Below, piece by piece: positions 1 through 10,572 of a stretch of DNA of 64,000 nucleotides; position 1 is the stretch's first letter; each line of letters begins with the position of its first letter. Under the pieces are notes generated by a model, which was not told where the DNA came from, did no database searches, and was given only the letters and a program-made list of their open reading frames with translations. The position numbers and the translations under genes were made by a program. Origin of the DNA: DASSQJ01 sp963773655 (GTDB taxonomy: Bacteria; Actinomycetota; Actinomycetes; Actinomycetales; Dermatophilaceae); the NCBI GenBank assembly GCA_963773655.1, contig CAVZBX010000002.1, forward strand, positions 1 through 64,000, read 5' to 3'.

Positions 1-2895
1 GCCGACCAGCCGGGTCGTCTGCCCCTGCTGCAGTTCGTCCTCACCCTCATGTTCGACCGCCGAGCCGGCGACCGCATCGAGCTCGCCGACCACGACCGGG
101 TCGGTGGCCTCGCCGGCGCGCTCGCGGAGTCCGCGGAGGCCGGCTACGTGAAGCTGGCGCCGCCAGACCGGGACGGAGTGCGCCGACTGGTCTCCCGCCT
201 CCTCGTCGTCGGGGAGGAGGTCACCCGCAGGCGGGAGGTGCGCGCGTCCCTCGAGGCGGCCGCCGGCGTCGGCTCCGAGCTGCTCGACACCCTCATCGAC
301 GCCAGGCTGCTCACGGTGGACCGCCAGCCGACGACGAGGGAGCCGACGGTCGAGCTCGTGCACGAGGCACTCCTCGTCGCCTGGCCTCGACTGCGTCGCT
401 GGGTGGACCAGGACCGTGGTGCCCTCGCCGCCGTCGCGCGCCTCCACGCGGACGCCGCGGCCTGGGAGGACCGGGACCGCGACCCCGAGCTGCTGTACCG
501 CGCGGGCCGGCTGGTGGCGGCCGAGGAGCTCGTGTCCGAGACGTGGGTGGCGGTCTCGCCCCTGGAGCGGGACTTCGTGACCGAGGCGCTCCGGAGGCGG
601 GAGGAGGAGGCAGCGCGTGCCGCGCGGGAGCAGACCGCGGTCCAGAGTCGCCGGCGCCGGCGCACCCTGGCGCTGGCCGCCACGTCCGTCCTCGTCGTGG
701 CCTCGCTCGTCGCGGCGGTGTTCGGCGTCGCCTCGACGCGACAGGCGTCCGCCGACCGGGCCGCGGCCCGGTTCCGGGACCTCGTCAGCACGGCACGGAC
801 CCTGCAGGACACGCGCACCGACGTGGCGCTGCTGCTCGCCGCCGAGGCCTACACCCAGGACCCCGGGCCGCAGGCCCAGGGCGCCCTGCTGAGCGCCCTG
901 CGCCGCCTCGACGCCACGGTCGAGGTCTGGGGCGAGACGCGCTTCCGGGTGGGTACGGCGGCCGGTGGGTGCGTCAACCTGCCCGAGCCGGGCGTCCTCG
1001 TGGTGCAACCGCAGCCGAACGCCATCGGCGCCGTGGACCCCAACCCCGAGCTGCTCGAGGTCGACCTGGCGAGCCGGCAGGTGACCCGGCTCGAGAACCA
1101 GCCCCTGGTGTGCGACGTGCGGCGGGTGCCCGACCCTCCGGCCGACGGAGCCACGTACCTGGGTGAGCTCGAGGACGGCACGGCGGCGGTGGTCGACGCC
1201 TCCGGGGCCACGGTCGCCACCTTCCCGGGATGGTCGGGAGCCTTCTACCTCGCCGACGGCAGGATCGTCGCCCGTCGCGGACCCGCCGGTGAGTCCGGCC
1301 CCTACCACCTCCTCGACGAGGCGACCGGTGACCCGCTCGGAGGTCCGGTCTTCACGGGGGGCCAGGCGTGGCTGTCGCCCGGCGGTTCCCGCATCGTCGT
1401 GGTCGGCCCGATCGAGGAGCGCAACTTCGGGGCCACCAGCGTCGACCTCGTGGACGCCGAGACGTTCGAGGCGGTGGCGACCCTGACCGACGTCGTGCCC
1501 GCCTCGCCGCCGGCGTGGGGACCGGACGACGGTCTCGTTGCGCTGGGTGACGAGCGCGGCACCTTGGGCCTGTGGCGTGGGGGCACCGGACGACGACTGC
1601 TCGAGGCGGCGGACGTCCGCGCGGCGCTGGTCGCGATCTCCCCGGACGAGGGGACGCTGGCCGTCTCGACCGGAAGGGGAACCGTCGAGTACCGCGACGC
1701 CGGCACCGGCCAGGTCGTCGACACCGTCGACCCCGGGCAGCAGGTGCTGATGGAGCTGGAGTGGATCGACGGGGATCGGCTGGCGGCGGTCGGGGCCGGG
1801 GGTGTGGTGTCCGTCCTCAGCCGGGCCGAGGGCGGGCTCGGGGAGCGGGGCCCGCGGTGCTGCCGGGCCGAGGAGTTCTCGTTCGTCGTCCCCGACGGCG
1901 ACCCCCACCCGTACGCCTACTACGGCCACTACGAGACCGGCGGGGGCCGCTTCGTCGACCTGGTCACGGGCGAGGTCGGAACCGTCGACATGGGCCCCTA
2001 CGTCTTCGACCCGTGGGCCTCGGAGACCAGGCTCCCGGACGGGTCGGCCGTGCTGCTCAGGCCGGGTGGCGAGATGCTGCTCGTCGACCGGGACGGCGTG
2101 CTCGTCGCCGACGGACCCACCCCGGTCCACGACCTCCCCGACCGGGTCCCCCCGATGCGCCCGGTCCCCGGCCCCGACGGGGCCTCGAGGGACCACGTCC
2201 TCATGCAGGGGGTGCTGGAGGGCGAGCCGGGTGACATCCGCGTCATCGAGACCGCGGTGGTCGACGGACGCACCCTCGAGGTGGTCGCGGGGCCGACGCC
2301 GGTCGAGCTGCCCGAGCCGGCGGTCTCCGTCACCCTCCACGACGGCGGGGTCATCTCGGCCGAGTACGAGGACGGCGACGGCTTCCGCTACGAGTTCATG
2401 GACACCTCCGGCGTCGTCCTCGCTCGAGCGCCCTCGCCGGTGTCCGTGGGCTGGCGGGCGCTCACCGGCGACCACCGCTACGTCGTCCTCGCGGACCCCA
2501 CCGACGACGGCGTCCGCGTGGTCGACACCGTGACGGAGCAGGTCACGGTCCTGCCCGTGAACGGGGAGCCCCAGCCTCCGGACATGCTCTCGGACAGCCG
2601 CTTCCTCCTCCAGACCCGGGAGGGCCAGTACGAGCTCTGGGACGGCGCCGGGCCGACGCGGATCGGCGCGCTGGCCGACCCCGGCCCCTACGCGACCACC
2701 ACCCCTGCCGTGACCCCCGACGAGCGCTTCGTCTGGATCATCCTCGACGACGTCTGGACCCGGCTCCCCATCGACCCGGAGGAGTGGCGCGTGCGGGCGT
2801 GCGACCTCGCCGGCCGGCCGATCACGGAGCAGGAGTGGCGCGACTTCGTGCCCGGGGACGAGCCGTACCGCGACGCCTGCTCCGAGACCGTCTGA
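1..2895 (+). CDS. nSTAND1/WD40-like membrane protein, 5' end missing
   Basis: The reading frame is open from base 1, so the gene starts outside the window; 964 residues are visible. The first ~190 residues (LPLLQFVLTLMF, then ELVHEALLVAWPRLRRWV) match the end of the nSTAND1 NTPase module that precedes WD40 propellers in actinobacterial proteins. An arginine cluster and one hydrophobic segment follow at about residues 220-243, in the usual place of the membrane segment. The remaining ~700 residues are repetitive beta-strand-like sequence with recurring D/G turns and phrases such as SPDEGTLAVS, as in a degenerate beta-propeller. Known members are thought to act as signalling or scaffold ATPases; the role here is unknown. 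The P-loop part lies upstream and is not visible. A stop at 2893-2895 ends the gene. Confidence 0.8.
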   Translation, partial: ADQPGRLPLLQFVLTLMFDRRAGDRIELADHDRVGGLAGALAESAEAGYVKLAPPDRDGVRRLVSRLLVVGEEVTRRREVRASLEAAAGVGSELLDTLIDARLLTVDRQPTTREPTVELVHEALLVAWPRLRRWVDQDRGALAAVARLHADAAAWEDRDRDPELLYRAGRLVAAEELVSETWVAVSPLERDFVTEALRRREEEAARAAREQTAVQSRRRRRTLALAATSVLVVASLVAAVFGVASTRQASADRAAARFRDLVSTARTLQDTRTDVALLLAAEAYTQDPGPQAQGALLSALRRLDATVEVWGETRFRVGTAAGGCVNLPEPGVLVVQPQPNAIGAVDPNPELLEVDLASRQVTRLENQPLVCDVRRVPDPPADGATYLGELEDGTAAVVDASGATVATFPGWSGAFYLADGRIVARRGPAGESGPYHLLDEATGDPLGGPVFTGGQAWLSPGGSRIVVVGPIEERNFGATSVDLVDAETFEAVATLTDVVPASPPAWGPDDGLVALGDERGTLGLWRGGTGRRLLEAADVRAALVAISPDEGTLAVSTGRGTVEYRDAGTGQVVDTVDPGQQVLMELEWIDGDRLAAVGAGGVVSVLSRAEGGLGERGPRCCRAEEFSFVVPDGDPHPYAYYGHYETGGGRFVDLVTGEVGTVDMGPYVFDPWASETRLPDGSAVLLRPGGEMLLVDRDGVLVADGPTPVHDLPDRVPPMRPVPGPDGASRDHVLMQGVLEGEPGDIRVIETAVVDGRTLEVVAGPTPVELPEPAVSVTLHDGGVISAEYEDGDGFRYEFMDTSGVVLARAPSPVSVGWRALTGDHRYVVLADPTDDGVRVVDTVTEQVTVLPVNGEPQPPDMLSDSRFLLQTREGQYELWDGAGPTRIGALADPGPYATTTPAVTPDERFVWIILDDVWTRLPIDPEEWRVRACDLAGRPITEQEWRDFVPGDEPYRDACSETV

Positions 2896-3003
2896 CCCGG
2901 CCCCACCCGGTGTTATCTCCCTGCTATGCCCGGGCGCTTGCCTTGTGCCTGCGGAGCGTCGCCACGACCGGCGGCGACGACCCGGACACGAGAGGAGCCA
3001 GAC

Positions 3004-3573
3004 ATGACCGTCAGCACGATCGCGCGCGGAGTCAGCGCCGCGGCCGCCGCCGCCGCCCTGGTGGGAGGCGCCGCCGCCGCGGCGAGCGCCCGGCCGTCCT
3101 GGGACCCCGACGAGGTGGCCCAGATCCAGAAGTTCTACGACAACTCGTTCTCCGGGGAGTCCGACTACATCCTCATGGGCGGGCCGGCCGACCTCGCCGG
3201 CTGGTGTGCGCGCGAGAGCGTCACCATGGACGTGGCGATCCGCGAGACGCCGAGCCGGCTGTTCCTGCGGGCCTTCGGCTGGATGGACATCCAGCTCTAC
3301 GAGGCCAACGGGATGAGCGCACCGCAGTTCCTCGAGACGGCGTGCGGCGGCGGTGTGCTGCCCCGGCCGGTGGGCACCGGCACGGGCTGGCTCGACGACC
3401 TCGTCAAGGTCGACCTGGGCGACGGCACGGCGGTCAACCCCAACACCCTGACCGGGTCGGTCGTCACCCCCGACGGCACCCGGCTGCAGGTGCGTGGCTC
3501 CGCGCTCAACCGCCTGACCGGGCCGGGCGAGGGGTATCCCGTCAAGGTGTCGCTGACCGTCAGCGCCAACTGA
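3004..3573 (+). CDS. small secreted protein of unknown function
   Basis: 189 residues. The ATG at 3004 is preceded by an AGGAG ribosome site 7 nt upstream. Residues 1-35 form a signal peptide: a short polar start, then a long run of alanine, glycine and valine ending near ASA-RPS. The mature part has two cysteines (in GWCARES and ETACGGG) that could form one disulfide, and a C-terminal region rich in short beta-strand-like segments. I do not recognise a family. It stands alone, about 110 bp after the STAND gene, and is closed by a strong hairpin at 3584-3623. A longer in-frame start at 2926 exists but would put an arginine-rich stretch in front of the signal peptide, so I rejected it. Confidence 0.72.
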   Translation: MTVSTIARGVSAAAAAAALVGGAAAAASARPSWDPDEVAQIQKFYDNSFSGESDYILMGGPADLAGWCARESVTMDVAIRETPSRLFLRAFGWMDIQLYEANGMSAPQFLETACGGGVLPRPVGTGTGWLDDLVKVDLGDGTAVNPNTLTGSVVTPDGTRLQVRGSALNRLTGPGEGYPVKVSLTVSAN

Positions 3574-3583
3574 GCCCGCGGGA

Positions 3584-3623
3584 GGCGACCTCCGCCGGGG
3601 ACGAGGACCCGGCGGAGGTTGCC
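3584..3623 (+). terminator. hairpin terminator after the secreted protein gene
   Basis: A 16-bp stem (3584-3599 with 3608-3623, one G-T pair) around an 8-nt loop lies 10 nt after the stop codon. There is no T-run, as is common for actinobacterial terminators. Confidence 0.6.
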
Positions 3624-3683
3624 GGGCGCCCGGGACGGGTGTTGGCTGGGCAGGCCAGGCACCGCTGCTCGGAAGGACGCACG

Positions 3684-5342
3684 ATGGCCACCTCCCCGGA
3701 CCCGACGCTCTCGCACACCGTCGGGGTCACCGAGCCGCCGCTGCTCGAGCAGTGCATCGGCGACAACCTCGACGCCGCGGTGGCCCGGTACCCCGACCGG
3801 GAGGCGCTCGTCGACCGGGCCCAGGGGGTGCGGATGACGTACGCCGAGCTCGGGGAGGCGGTGGACCGCCTCGCCCGGGCGCTCCTCGCCTCGGGCCTCG
3901 AGAAGGGCGACCGGGTCGGCATCTGGTCGCCGAACACCGCCGAGTGGGTGCTCGTCCAGTTCGCCACCGCGAAGGTGGGCGCGATCCTCGTCAACATCAA
4001 CCCGGCGTACCGCACCCACGAGCTCACCTACGTGCTGGGCCAGGCGGGCATCCGGGTCCTCGTCACCGCCGAGTCGTTCAAGACCTCGGACTACGTCGCG
4101 ATGGTGGAGGCCTCCCGCGGCGAGTGCCCCGCCCTCGAGCAGGTCGTCGTGGTGGGGCAGGACTCCTGGACCGACCTGCTGTCCCGCGCCGACGCCGTGA
4201 GCCCGGAACGGCTCACCCTGGCCCAGCGCCGCCTCGACCCCCACGAGCCGATCAACATCCAGTACACGTCCGGGACGACGGGGTTCCCCAAGGGCGCCAC
4301 CTTGTCGCACCACAACATCCTCAACAACGGCTACCTCGTCGGCGAGCTGTGCCGTTACACCGAGGCCGACCGGATCTGCATCCCGGTGCCCTTCTACCAC
4401 TGCTTCGGGATGGTGATGGGCAACCTCGCGGCGGTCTCCCACGGTGCCTGCATGGTGATCCCGGCGCCCGGCTTCGACCCCGCCGCCACCCTCGCCGCGG
4501 TCAGCGAGGAGCGCTGCACCTCCCTCTACGGGGTGCCGACGATGTTCATCGCCGAGTGGTCCCTCCTCGAGGGGAACGGGGGGGACACGGGGGGCGCAGC
4601 CCCCCGGGTGTTCGACATCTCCTCGGTGAGGACGGGGATCATGGCCGGATCGCCGTGCCCGGCCTCGATGATGACGAAGCTCATCGAGGCGGGGATCGAC
4701 GAGATGACGATCTGCTACGGGATGACGGAGACCTCCCCGGTCTCGACGCAGAACCGCACCGACGACACCTTCGAGCAGAAGGTGAACACCGTCGGGTCGG
4801 TGCACCCGCACCTGGAGATCAAGGTCGTCGACCCGGTCACCGGCGAGACGGTGCCCCGCGGGACGCCCGGGGAGTTCTGCACCAAGGGCTACTCGGTGAT
4901 GCTCGGCTACTGGGAGGAGCCGGAGAAGACCGCCGAGGTCCTCGTCGACGGATGGATGCACACCGGCGACATCGCGGTCATGGACGAGGAGGGGTTCGTC
5001 CAGATCACCGGGCGGATCAAGGACATGGTCATCCGTGGCGGCGAGAACATCTACCCGCGCGAGATCGAGGAGTTCCTCTACACCCACCCCGACGTCCTCG
5101 ACGCGCAGGTCATCGGCGTCCCCGACGAGAGGTACGGCGAGGAGCTCTGCGCCTGGGTGCGGATGCGCGAGGGGGCGGCACCGATGACTCCGGAGGCGCT
5201 GCGGGAGTTCGCCGCCGGCAAGCTCGCCCACTACAAGATCCCGCGCTACGTCAAGGTCGTCGACGACTTCCCGATGACGGTGACCGGCAAGGTGCGCAAG
5301 GTGGAGATGCGAGCGAAGACCGTCGCCGAGCTGCGGCTGTGA
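3684..5342 (+). CDS. long/medium-chain fatty acyl-CoA synthetase (AMP-binding)
   Basis: 552 residues. It activates a fatty acid with ATP to an acyl-adenylate and then forms acyl-CoA, feeding beta-oxidation or lipid synthesis in the cytoplasm. The ATP/AMP loop YTSGTTGFPKG is at about residues 194-204, CYGMTETSP near 345, the hinge GRIKDMVIRGGENIYP near 442, and the catalytic lysine in TGKVRK near 533. Length is normal for FadD-like enzymes. Start: ATG 3684 with GGAAGGA at 3671-3677; the frame is open for 300 codons upstream, but that part is low-complexity shadow. A glycine-rich insertion (EGNGGDTGGAAPR) before DISSVRTGIMAGSPCP is encoded by a perfect palindrome, described separately. Substrate chain length cannot be read from sequence. 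Confidence 0.93.
   Translation: MATSPDPTLSHTVGVTEPPLLEQCIGDNLDAAVARYPDREALVDRAQGVRMTYAELGEAVDRLARALLASGLEKGDRVGIWSPNTAEWVLVQFATAKVGAILVNINPAYRTHELTYVLGQAGIRVLVTAESFKTSDYVAMVEASRGECPALEQVVVVGQDSWTDLLSRADAVSPERLTLAQRRLDPHEPINIQYTSGTTGFPKGATLSHHNILNNGYLVGELCRYTEADRICIPVPFYHCFGMVMGNLAAVSHGACMVIPAPGFDPAATLAAVSEERCTSLYGVPTMFIAEWSLLEGNGGDTGGAAPRVFDISSVRTGIMAGSPCPASMMTKLIEAGIDEMTICYGMTETSPVSTQNRTDDTFEQKVNTVGSVHPHLEIKVVDPVTGETVPRGTPGEFCTKGYSVMLGYWEEPEKTAEVLVDGWMHTGDIAVMDEEGFVQITGRIKDMVIRGGENIYPREIEEFLYTHPDVLDAQVIGVPDERYGEELCAWVRMREGAAPMTPEALREFAAGKLAHYKIPRYVKVVDDFPMTVTGKVRKVEMRAKTVAELRL
4588..4606. repeat. GC palindrome inside the acyl-CoA synthetase gene
   Basis: An 8-bp perfect inverted repeat (4588-4595 with 4599-4606, loop GCA) made of G-run and C-run arms. 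It resembles the G-run/CGCA/C-run palindromes often found between actinobacterial genes, but here it is in frame within coding sequence, adding a Gly-rich loop. Confidence 0.6.
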
Positions 5343-5348
5343 CCCCGG

Positions 5349-5354
5349 TAGGTT
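5349..5354 (+). promoter_or_regulatory. -10 element TAGGTT of the 5389 gene
   Basis: TAGGTT lies 34 bp before the ATG and just after the acyl-CoA synthetase stop; the same hexamer precedes pntA at 7430. No clear -35. Confidence 0.4.
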
Positions 5355-5388
5355 TCTCCCAGCCACCCGCCCGACGACAGGAAGACCC

Positions 5389-7332
5389 ATGACGACCGGT
5401 CAGCTCGTCCTCATCATCGTCCTCGTGATCGTCGCGGCGGTCCTCGTCGCCCTCATCCTCCGGCGTGGTGCGCAGCGCCGGGAGGAGCACCGCGTGGAGG
5501 CGGAGGAGCTGCGCGCCGAGGCCGAGGCCGTGGCCCCGGCGGTGACCGGGCAGGCGGCCTTCGCCCACCAGGCCGAGGAACGGGCGGGGCTCGCCCGCGC
5601 CGAGGCCGAGGAGAAGGTGCGCGAGGCCGAGCACCTCGAGGCCGAGGCGGCGCAGCGGCAGCGCACGGCGGAGCAGACCCGGCAGGAGTACGAGGCGATG
5701 ATGCGCCGCGCCGACGACATCGACCCCGACGTCAAGGAGTCGGAGTACCCGCCGGTCCGGGAGGACGCGAGCCCCGAGCCGGCCCCCGCCGAGCAGCACG
5801 GCCGTGACCTGTCGGCCGACGACGCCGTCGCCGCGCCGACGGTGGACACCCCCGACGCCGAGGAGGGGGCGCCGATGACGCGCGCCGAGCGTCGCCGTGC
5901 CCGGGAGGAGGCCGAGGCGAGGGAGAGCGACGAGGCGTCGTGGGCGAGCGGACCCGCGGCACCGGTGGCCGGGGCGGCCGCCGCGGCCGCCGTGGGCACC
6001 GCGGCCTGGGCCCACGACGACCACGGCACCGACGCCGAGCGGGAGCGCAGCGCCCGGATCGCCTCCGCCGCGGACTACCGCGACCCCACCGACGCGGCCG
6101 ACGGGGGCCCCGAGACCGACCGCCCCGACGGGGCCCATGCGGCCGAGGAGGCGACCGGCGCCGGCGACGACGTTTGGGAGACCGCCCACGGGGGCAGAGA
6201 GAAGGAGATGAGTCAGCCGTCTCAGGAAGAGACCCTGGCGAGCACGGACCCGGAGCGGTCCGACCGCCACCGGGGCATGACGACCGACGCCGCCGCGGAC
6301 GCGGAGTCGCCCCGCGGCGAGTGGGGTGGACCGCCGGCAGGCGCCGCCCCCGAGGCGGACGGCTCCGCGACCGCCGACGACACCCCCACCACCGAGGAGG
6401 GCACCACCATGGCCGAGCGACCCGAGGGCGAAGAGAACCCCCCGACGACCGAGCCCGAGGCCGACGAGACCACGCAGGAGGAGGACGCCCCCCACGCCAC
6501 GGACCTGGGGTCCGGCATGACGATGATCCCGGACCCCGATGCCTACGCCGCCACGGAGCCGGTGCTGGCCGACGACCAGGCCGCCCCGGTGGAGCCCGAG
6601 CGGCCGGAGCACACGGGCACCGGCCTGCTGGACCGGGAGACCGGCGACGACCGCGGCGCCACCACCGACGACGAGGAGATCCCCCCGGCCGGGGCGACCC
6701 CCGACGAGCACACCCACCTGGGGGACGTCGAGAAGGAGGACGTCGACGCGGTCATCGTCGGGGACCCCGACGACTACGCGTCCACCGAGCCGGCGCTCTC
6801 CGACGGCTCCCACGCCGAGGCCCGGGAGCACTCGCAGGACCACGGCGCCGGGGACGCCGACCGGGCGGGCACCATCGAGGACCCGGGTGCGGACGACGGC
6901 CTCGTCGCCGGCGACGCCGACGACCGCGAGGCCCGCGACTGGGGCCACGACGAGGGTGACCTGCTGGACGAGAACCGCGACCGCGGCGAGCGGCTCGCAG
7001 CCGACCGAGAGGCCCTGGAGCGGGAGGCGGGCGACGACCAGTCACCGGCCGCCGGCCACGGGACCACGGCGTCGGCGGCCGCGCCGGAGCCGGCGTCTGG
7101 CAGCCGCCGCGTCTCCGACTTCACCGAGATCCGCGACGGCGGCTTCGGCATCGGCTCGGCCGCCCCCCTCGACGACGGCGCCCAGCCGATGGACCACCCG
7201 GTGGCCGGGTACCGCGACACGATGTCGTTCCGCTCGCCCGGCGACGCCGGCTACGACGACACCGACCCGGACGTCTGGTTCTACGACGAGGGCGCCGCGG
7301 AGCGCGCGGGGTTCCACCGCTCCGACGGCTGA
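5389..7332 (+). CDS. membrane-anchored coiled-coil acidic protein with C-terminal sunset-like motif
   Basis: 647 residues. A single N-terminal membrane helix (about residues 5-25) is followed directly by RRGAQRREEHR and an Ala/Glu/Arg heptad-rich coiled coil to about residue 110. The next ~480 residues are acidic and low-complexity (Asp, Glu, Ala, Gly, Pro) and likely disordered. They contain two copies of a DPDxYAxTEPxLxD motif near residues 382 and 458. The last ~40 residues (HPVAGYRDTMSFRSPG... VWFYDEGAAERAGF) resemble the short 'sunset' domain seen at the C-terminus of some actinobacterial membrane-associated proteins. ATG 5389 follows AGGAAGA. The long acidic tail should face the cytoplasm if the helix is a simple anchor. 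Function unknown. A 17-bp-stem terminator follows. Confidence 0.78.
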   Translation: MTTGQLVLIIVLVIVAAVLVALILRRGAQRREEHRVEAEELRAEAEAVAPAVTGQAAFAHQAEERAGLARAEAEEKVREAEHLEAEAAQRQRTAEQTRQEYEAMMRRADDIDPDVKESEYPPVREDASPEPAPAEQHGRDLSADDAVAAPTVDTPDAEEGAPMTRAERRRAREEAEARESDEASWASGPAAPVAGAAAAAAVGTAAWAHDDHGTDAERERSARIASAADYRDPTDAADGGPETDRPDGAHAAEEATGAGDDVWETAHGGREKEMSQPSQEETLASTDPERSDRHRGMTTDAAADAESPRGEWGGPPAGAAPEADGSATADDTPTTEEGTTMAERPEGEENPPTTEPEADETTQEEDAPHATDLGSGMTMIPDPDAYAATEPVLADDQAAPVEPERPEHTGTGLLDRETGDDRGATTDDEEIPPAGATPDEHTHLGDVEKEDVDAVIVGDPDDYASTEPALSDGSHAEAREHSQDHGAGDADRAGTIEDPGADDGLVAGDADDREARDWGHDEGDLLDENRDRGERLAADREALEREAGDDQSPAAGHGTTASAAAPEPASGSRRVSDFTEIRDGGFGIGSAAPLDDGAQPMDHPVAGYRDTMSFRSPGDAGYDDTDPDVWFYDEGAAERAGFHRSDG

Positions 7333-7348
7333 GGCCCCTCCGCCACGA

Positions 7349-7385
7349 CGAGGGCGCCGGCTCCCCCGGGGAGCCGGCGCCCTCG
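7349..7385 (+). terminator. strong hairpin terminator
   Basis: A 17-bp perfect stem (7349-7365 with 7369-7385) and 3-nt loop, 17 nt after the stop of the 5389 gene and upstream of the pntA promoter. The strongest hairpin in the window. Confidence 0.75.
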
Positions 7386-7429
7386 CGTTCCTCCGGTCAC
7401 ACCGTGCGCGGCCCGACCGGCCGACCGGA

Positions 7430-7435
7430 TAGGTT
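7430..7435 (+). promoter_or_regulatory. -10 element TAGGTT of pntAB
   Basis: TAGGTT 37 bp before the pntA GTG, after the terminator at 7349-7385; it would give a ~30-nt leader carrying the GAGGAGGAG ribosome site. No convincing -35. Confidence 0.4.
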
Positions 7436-7471
7436 CTGAGGCGTTCCCTGTGCCCTGAGGAGGAGCGTCAC

Positions 7472-9015
7472 GTGCGCATCGGTGTCCCTCGCGAGTCCCT
7501 GCCCGGAGAGACCCGGGTCGCCGCCACCCCGTCGACCGTGACACAGCTCGTGGGGCTGGGGTACGCCGTGTTCGTGGAGAGCGACGCCGGGGTGCTGGCG
7601 AGCTTCGACGACGCGGCCTACCAGACGGCCGGCGCCGACGTCGTCGACGGCGAGGTGTGGGGCGCGGACGTGGTGCTGAAGGTCAACGCGCCCACTGACG
7701 CCGAGATCGAACGGCTGCGGCCCGGGCAGGTGGTCGTGTCGCTGATGGCGCCGGCCCTGAACCCGGAGCTGGTGCAGAAGCTCGCGGCGCAGGGGGTGAC
7801 GGCCCTGGCGATGGACGCGGTGCCGCGGATCTCCCGTGCGCAGTCGCTGGACGTCCTGTCGTCGATGGCGAACATCGGGGGCTACCGGGCCGTGGTCGAG
7901 GCGGCCCACGAGTTCGGCTCCTTCTTCACCGGTCAGGTCACCGCCGCCGGGAAGGTCCCGCCGGCGAAGGTTCTCGTGGTCGGGGCGGGGGTCGCCGGCC
8001 TCGCCGCGATCGGGACCGCGAACTCGCTGGGCGCGGTCGTGCGGGCGTTCGACGCCCGGCCGGAGGTGGGCGAGCAGGTCGAGTCGATGGGCGCCGAGTT
8101 CATCCGCATCGACGTCGCGGACGAGGGCCCCTCCGCGGACGGCTACGCCCGGGAGACCAGCGCCGACTTCGACCGCAAGGCCGCGGAGATGTACGCCGAG
8201 CAGGCCGCCGACGTCGACATCGTCATCACCACCGCGCTGATCCCGGGCCGGCCGGCGCCGCGGCTCATCGACGAGGCGATGGTCGCGTCGATGAAGCCGG
8301 GGTCGGTCGTCGTCGACATGGCGGCGGCCAACGGCGGCAACGTGGCGGGCACCGTGCCGGGGGAGAAGGTCGTCACCGCGAACGGGGTGACGATCCTCGG
8401 CTACACCGACCTCCCGGGCCGGTTGCCCACCCAGGCCTCCCAGCTGTTCGCCTCCAACCTCGTCAACCTGCTCAAGCTGCTGACGCCCGGCAAGGACGGC
8501 GAGGTCGTCCTCGACATGGACGACGTGGTCCAGCGCGGGATGACCGTGGTCAAGGACGGCGAGGTCCTGTGGCCGCCGCCGCCCGTCCAGGTGTCCGCCG
8601 CACCCGCCCCCGCCGAGGCGTCCCGGCCACCGGTGGAGCCGCCACCGCCGAAGCAGCCGATGAGCCCGCAGCGCCGCCTGGCCCTGATGGGCGCGGGGGC
8701 TGCGGTGTTCCTCCTCGTGGCGGCGTTCTCGCCGCAGCCGTTCCTCGGACACTTCATGGTGTTCATGCTCTCCGTCGTCGTCGGCTTCTACGTCATCGGG
8801 AACGTGCACCACGCGCTGCACACGCCGCTGATGTCGGTGACCAACGCGATCAGCGGCATCATCGTCGTCGGCGCGATCCTGCAGGTCGGGCACGACAGCG
8901 TCGCGATCTCGGTCGTCGCGTTCATCGGCATCCTCGTCGCGAGCATCAACGTCTTCGGTGGCTTCCGGGTCACCGCGCGAATGCTCGAGATGTTCAAGCG
9001 CGAGGAGGTCACTCG

Positions 9016-9019
<4 letters not shown>
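7472..9019 (+). CDS. pntA: NAD(P) transhydrogenase subunit alpha (fused domain I + II)
   Basis: 515 residues. With PntB it forms the membrane complex that moves hydride between NADH and NADP+ coupled to proton flow. The N-terminal ~370 residues are the NAD-binding domain I: start MRIGVPRESLPGETRVA, Rossmann motif VVGAGVAGLAAIG near residues 169-181, and the YTDLPGRLPTQAS motif. A proline-rich linker (near 375-395) joins it to a domain II part with about four membrane helices, including HHALHTPLMSVTNAISG. In many actinobacteria alpha is split in two; here it is fused as in E. coli. Start GTG 7472 follows GAGGAGGAG at 7457-7465. The stop overlaps the pntB start (ATGA), so translation is probably coupled. 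Confidence 0.96.
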
Positions 9020-10458
<1,439 letters not shown>

Positions 10459-10559
10459 CCGGTCTTCCCCCTCCCGCCTCCTCGGGCTCGTGTGCTGAGG
10501 TGGTCGCCCGGCATCCGGCGGGCCCACGAGCCGCGTCGGGGCGACGGCGGGTCCGTGGG

Positions 10560-10565
10560 TAGGCT
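10560..10565 (+). promoter_or_regulatory. leaderless-type -10 of purM (TAGGCT)
   Basis: TAGGCT lies 7 nt before the GTG at 10573, the spacing at which transcription would begin at the start codon. There is no ribosome site. This supports the 10573 start over the upstream in-frame start at 10492. Confidence 0.5.
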
Positions 10566-10572
10566 GCCGAGC

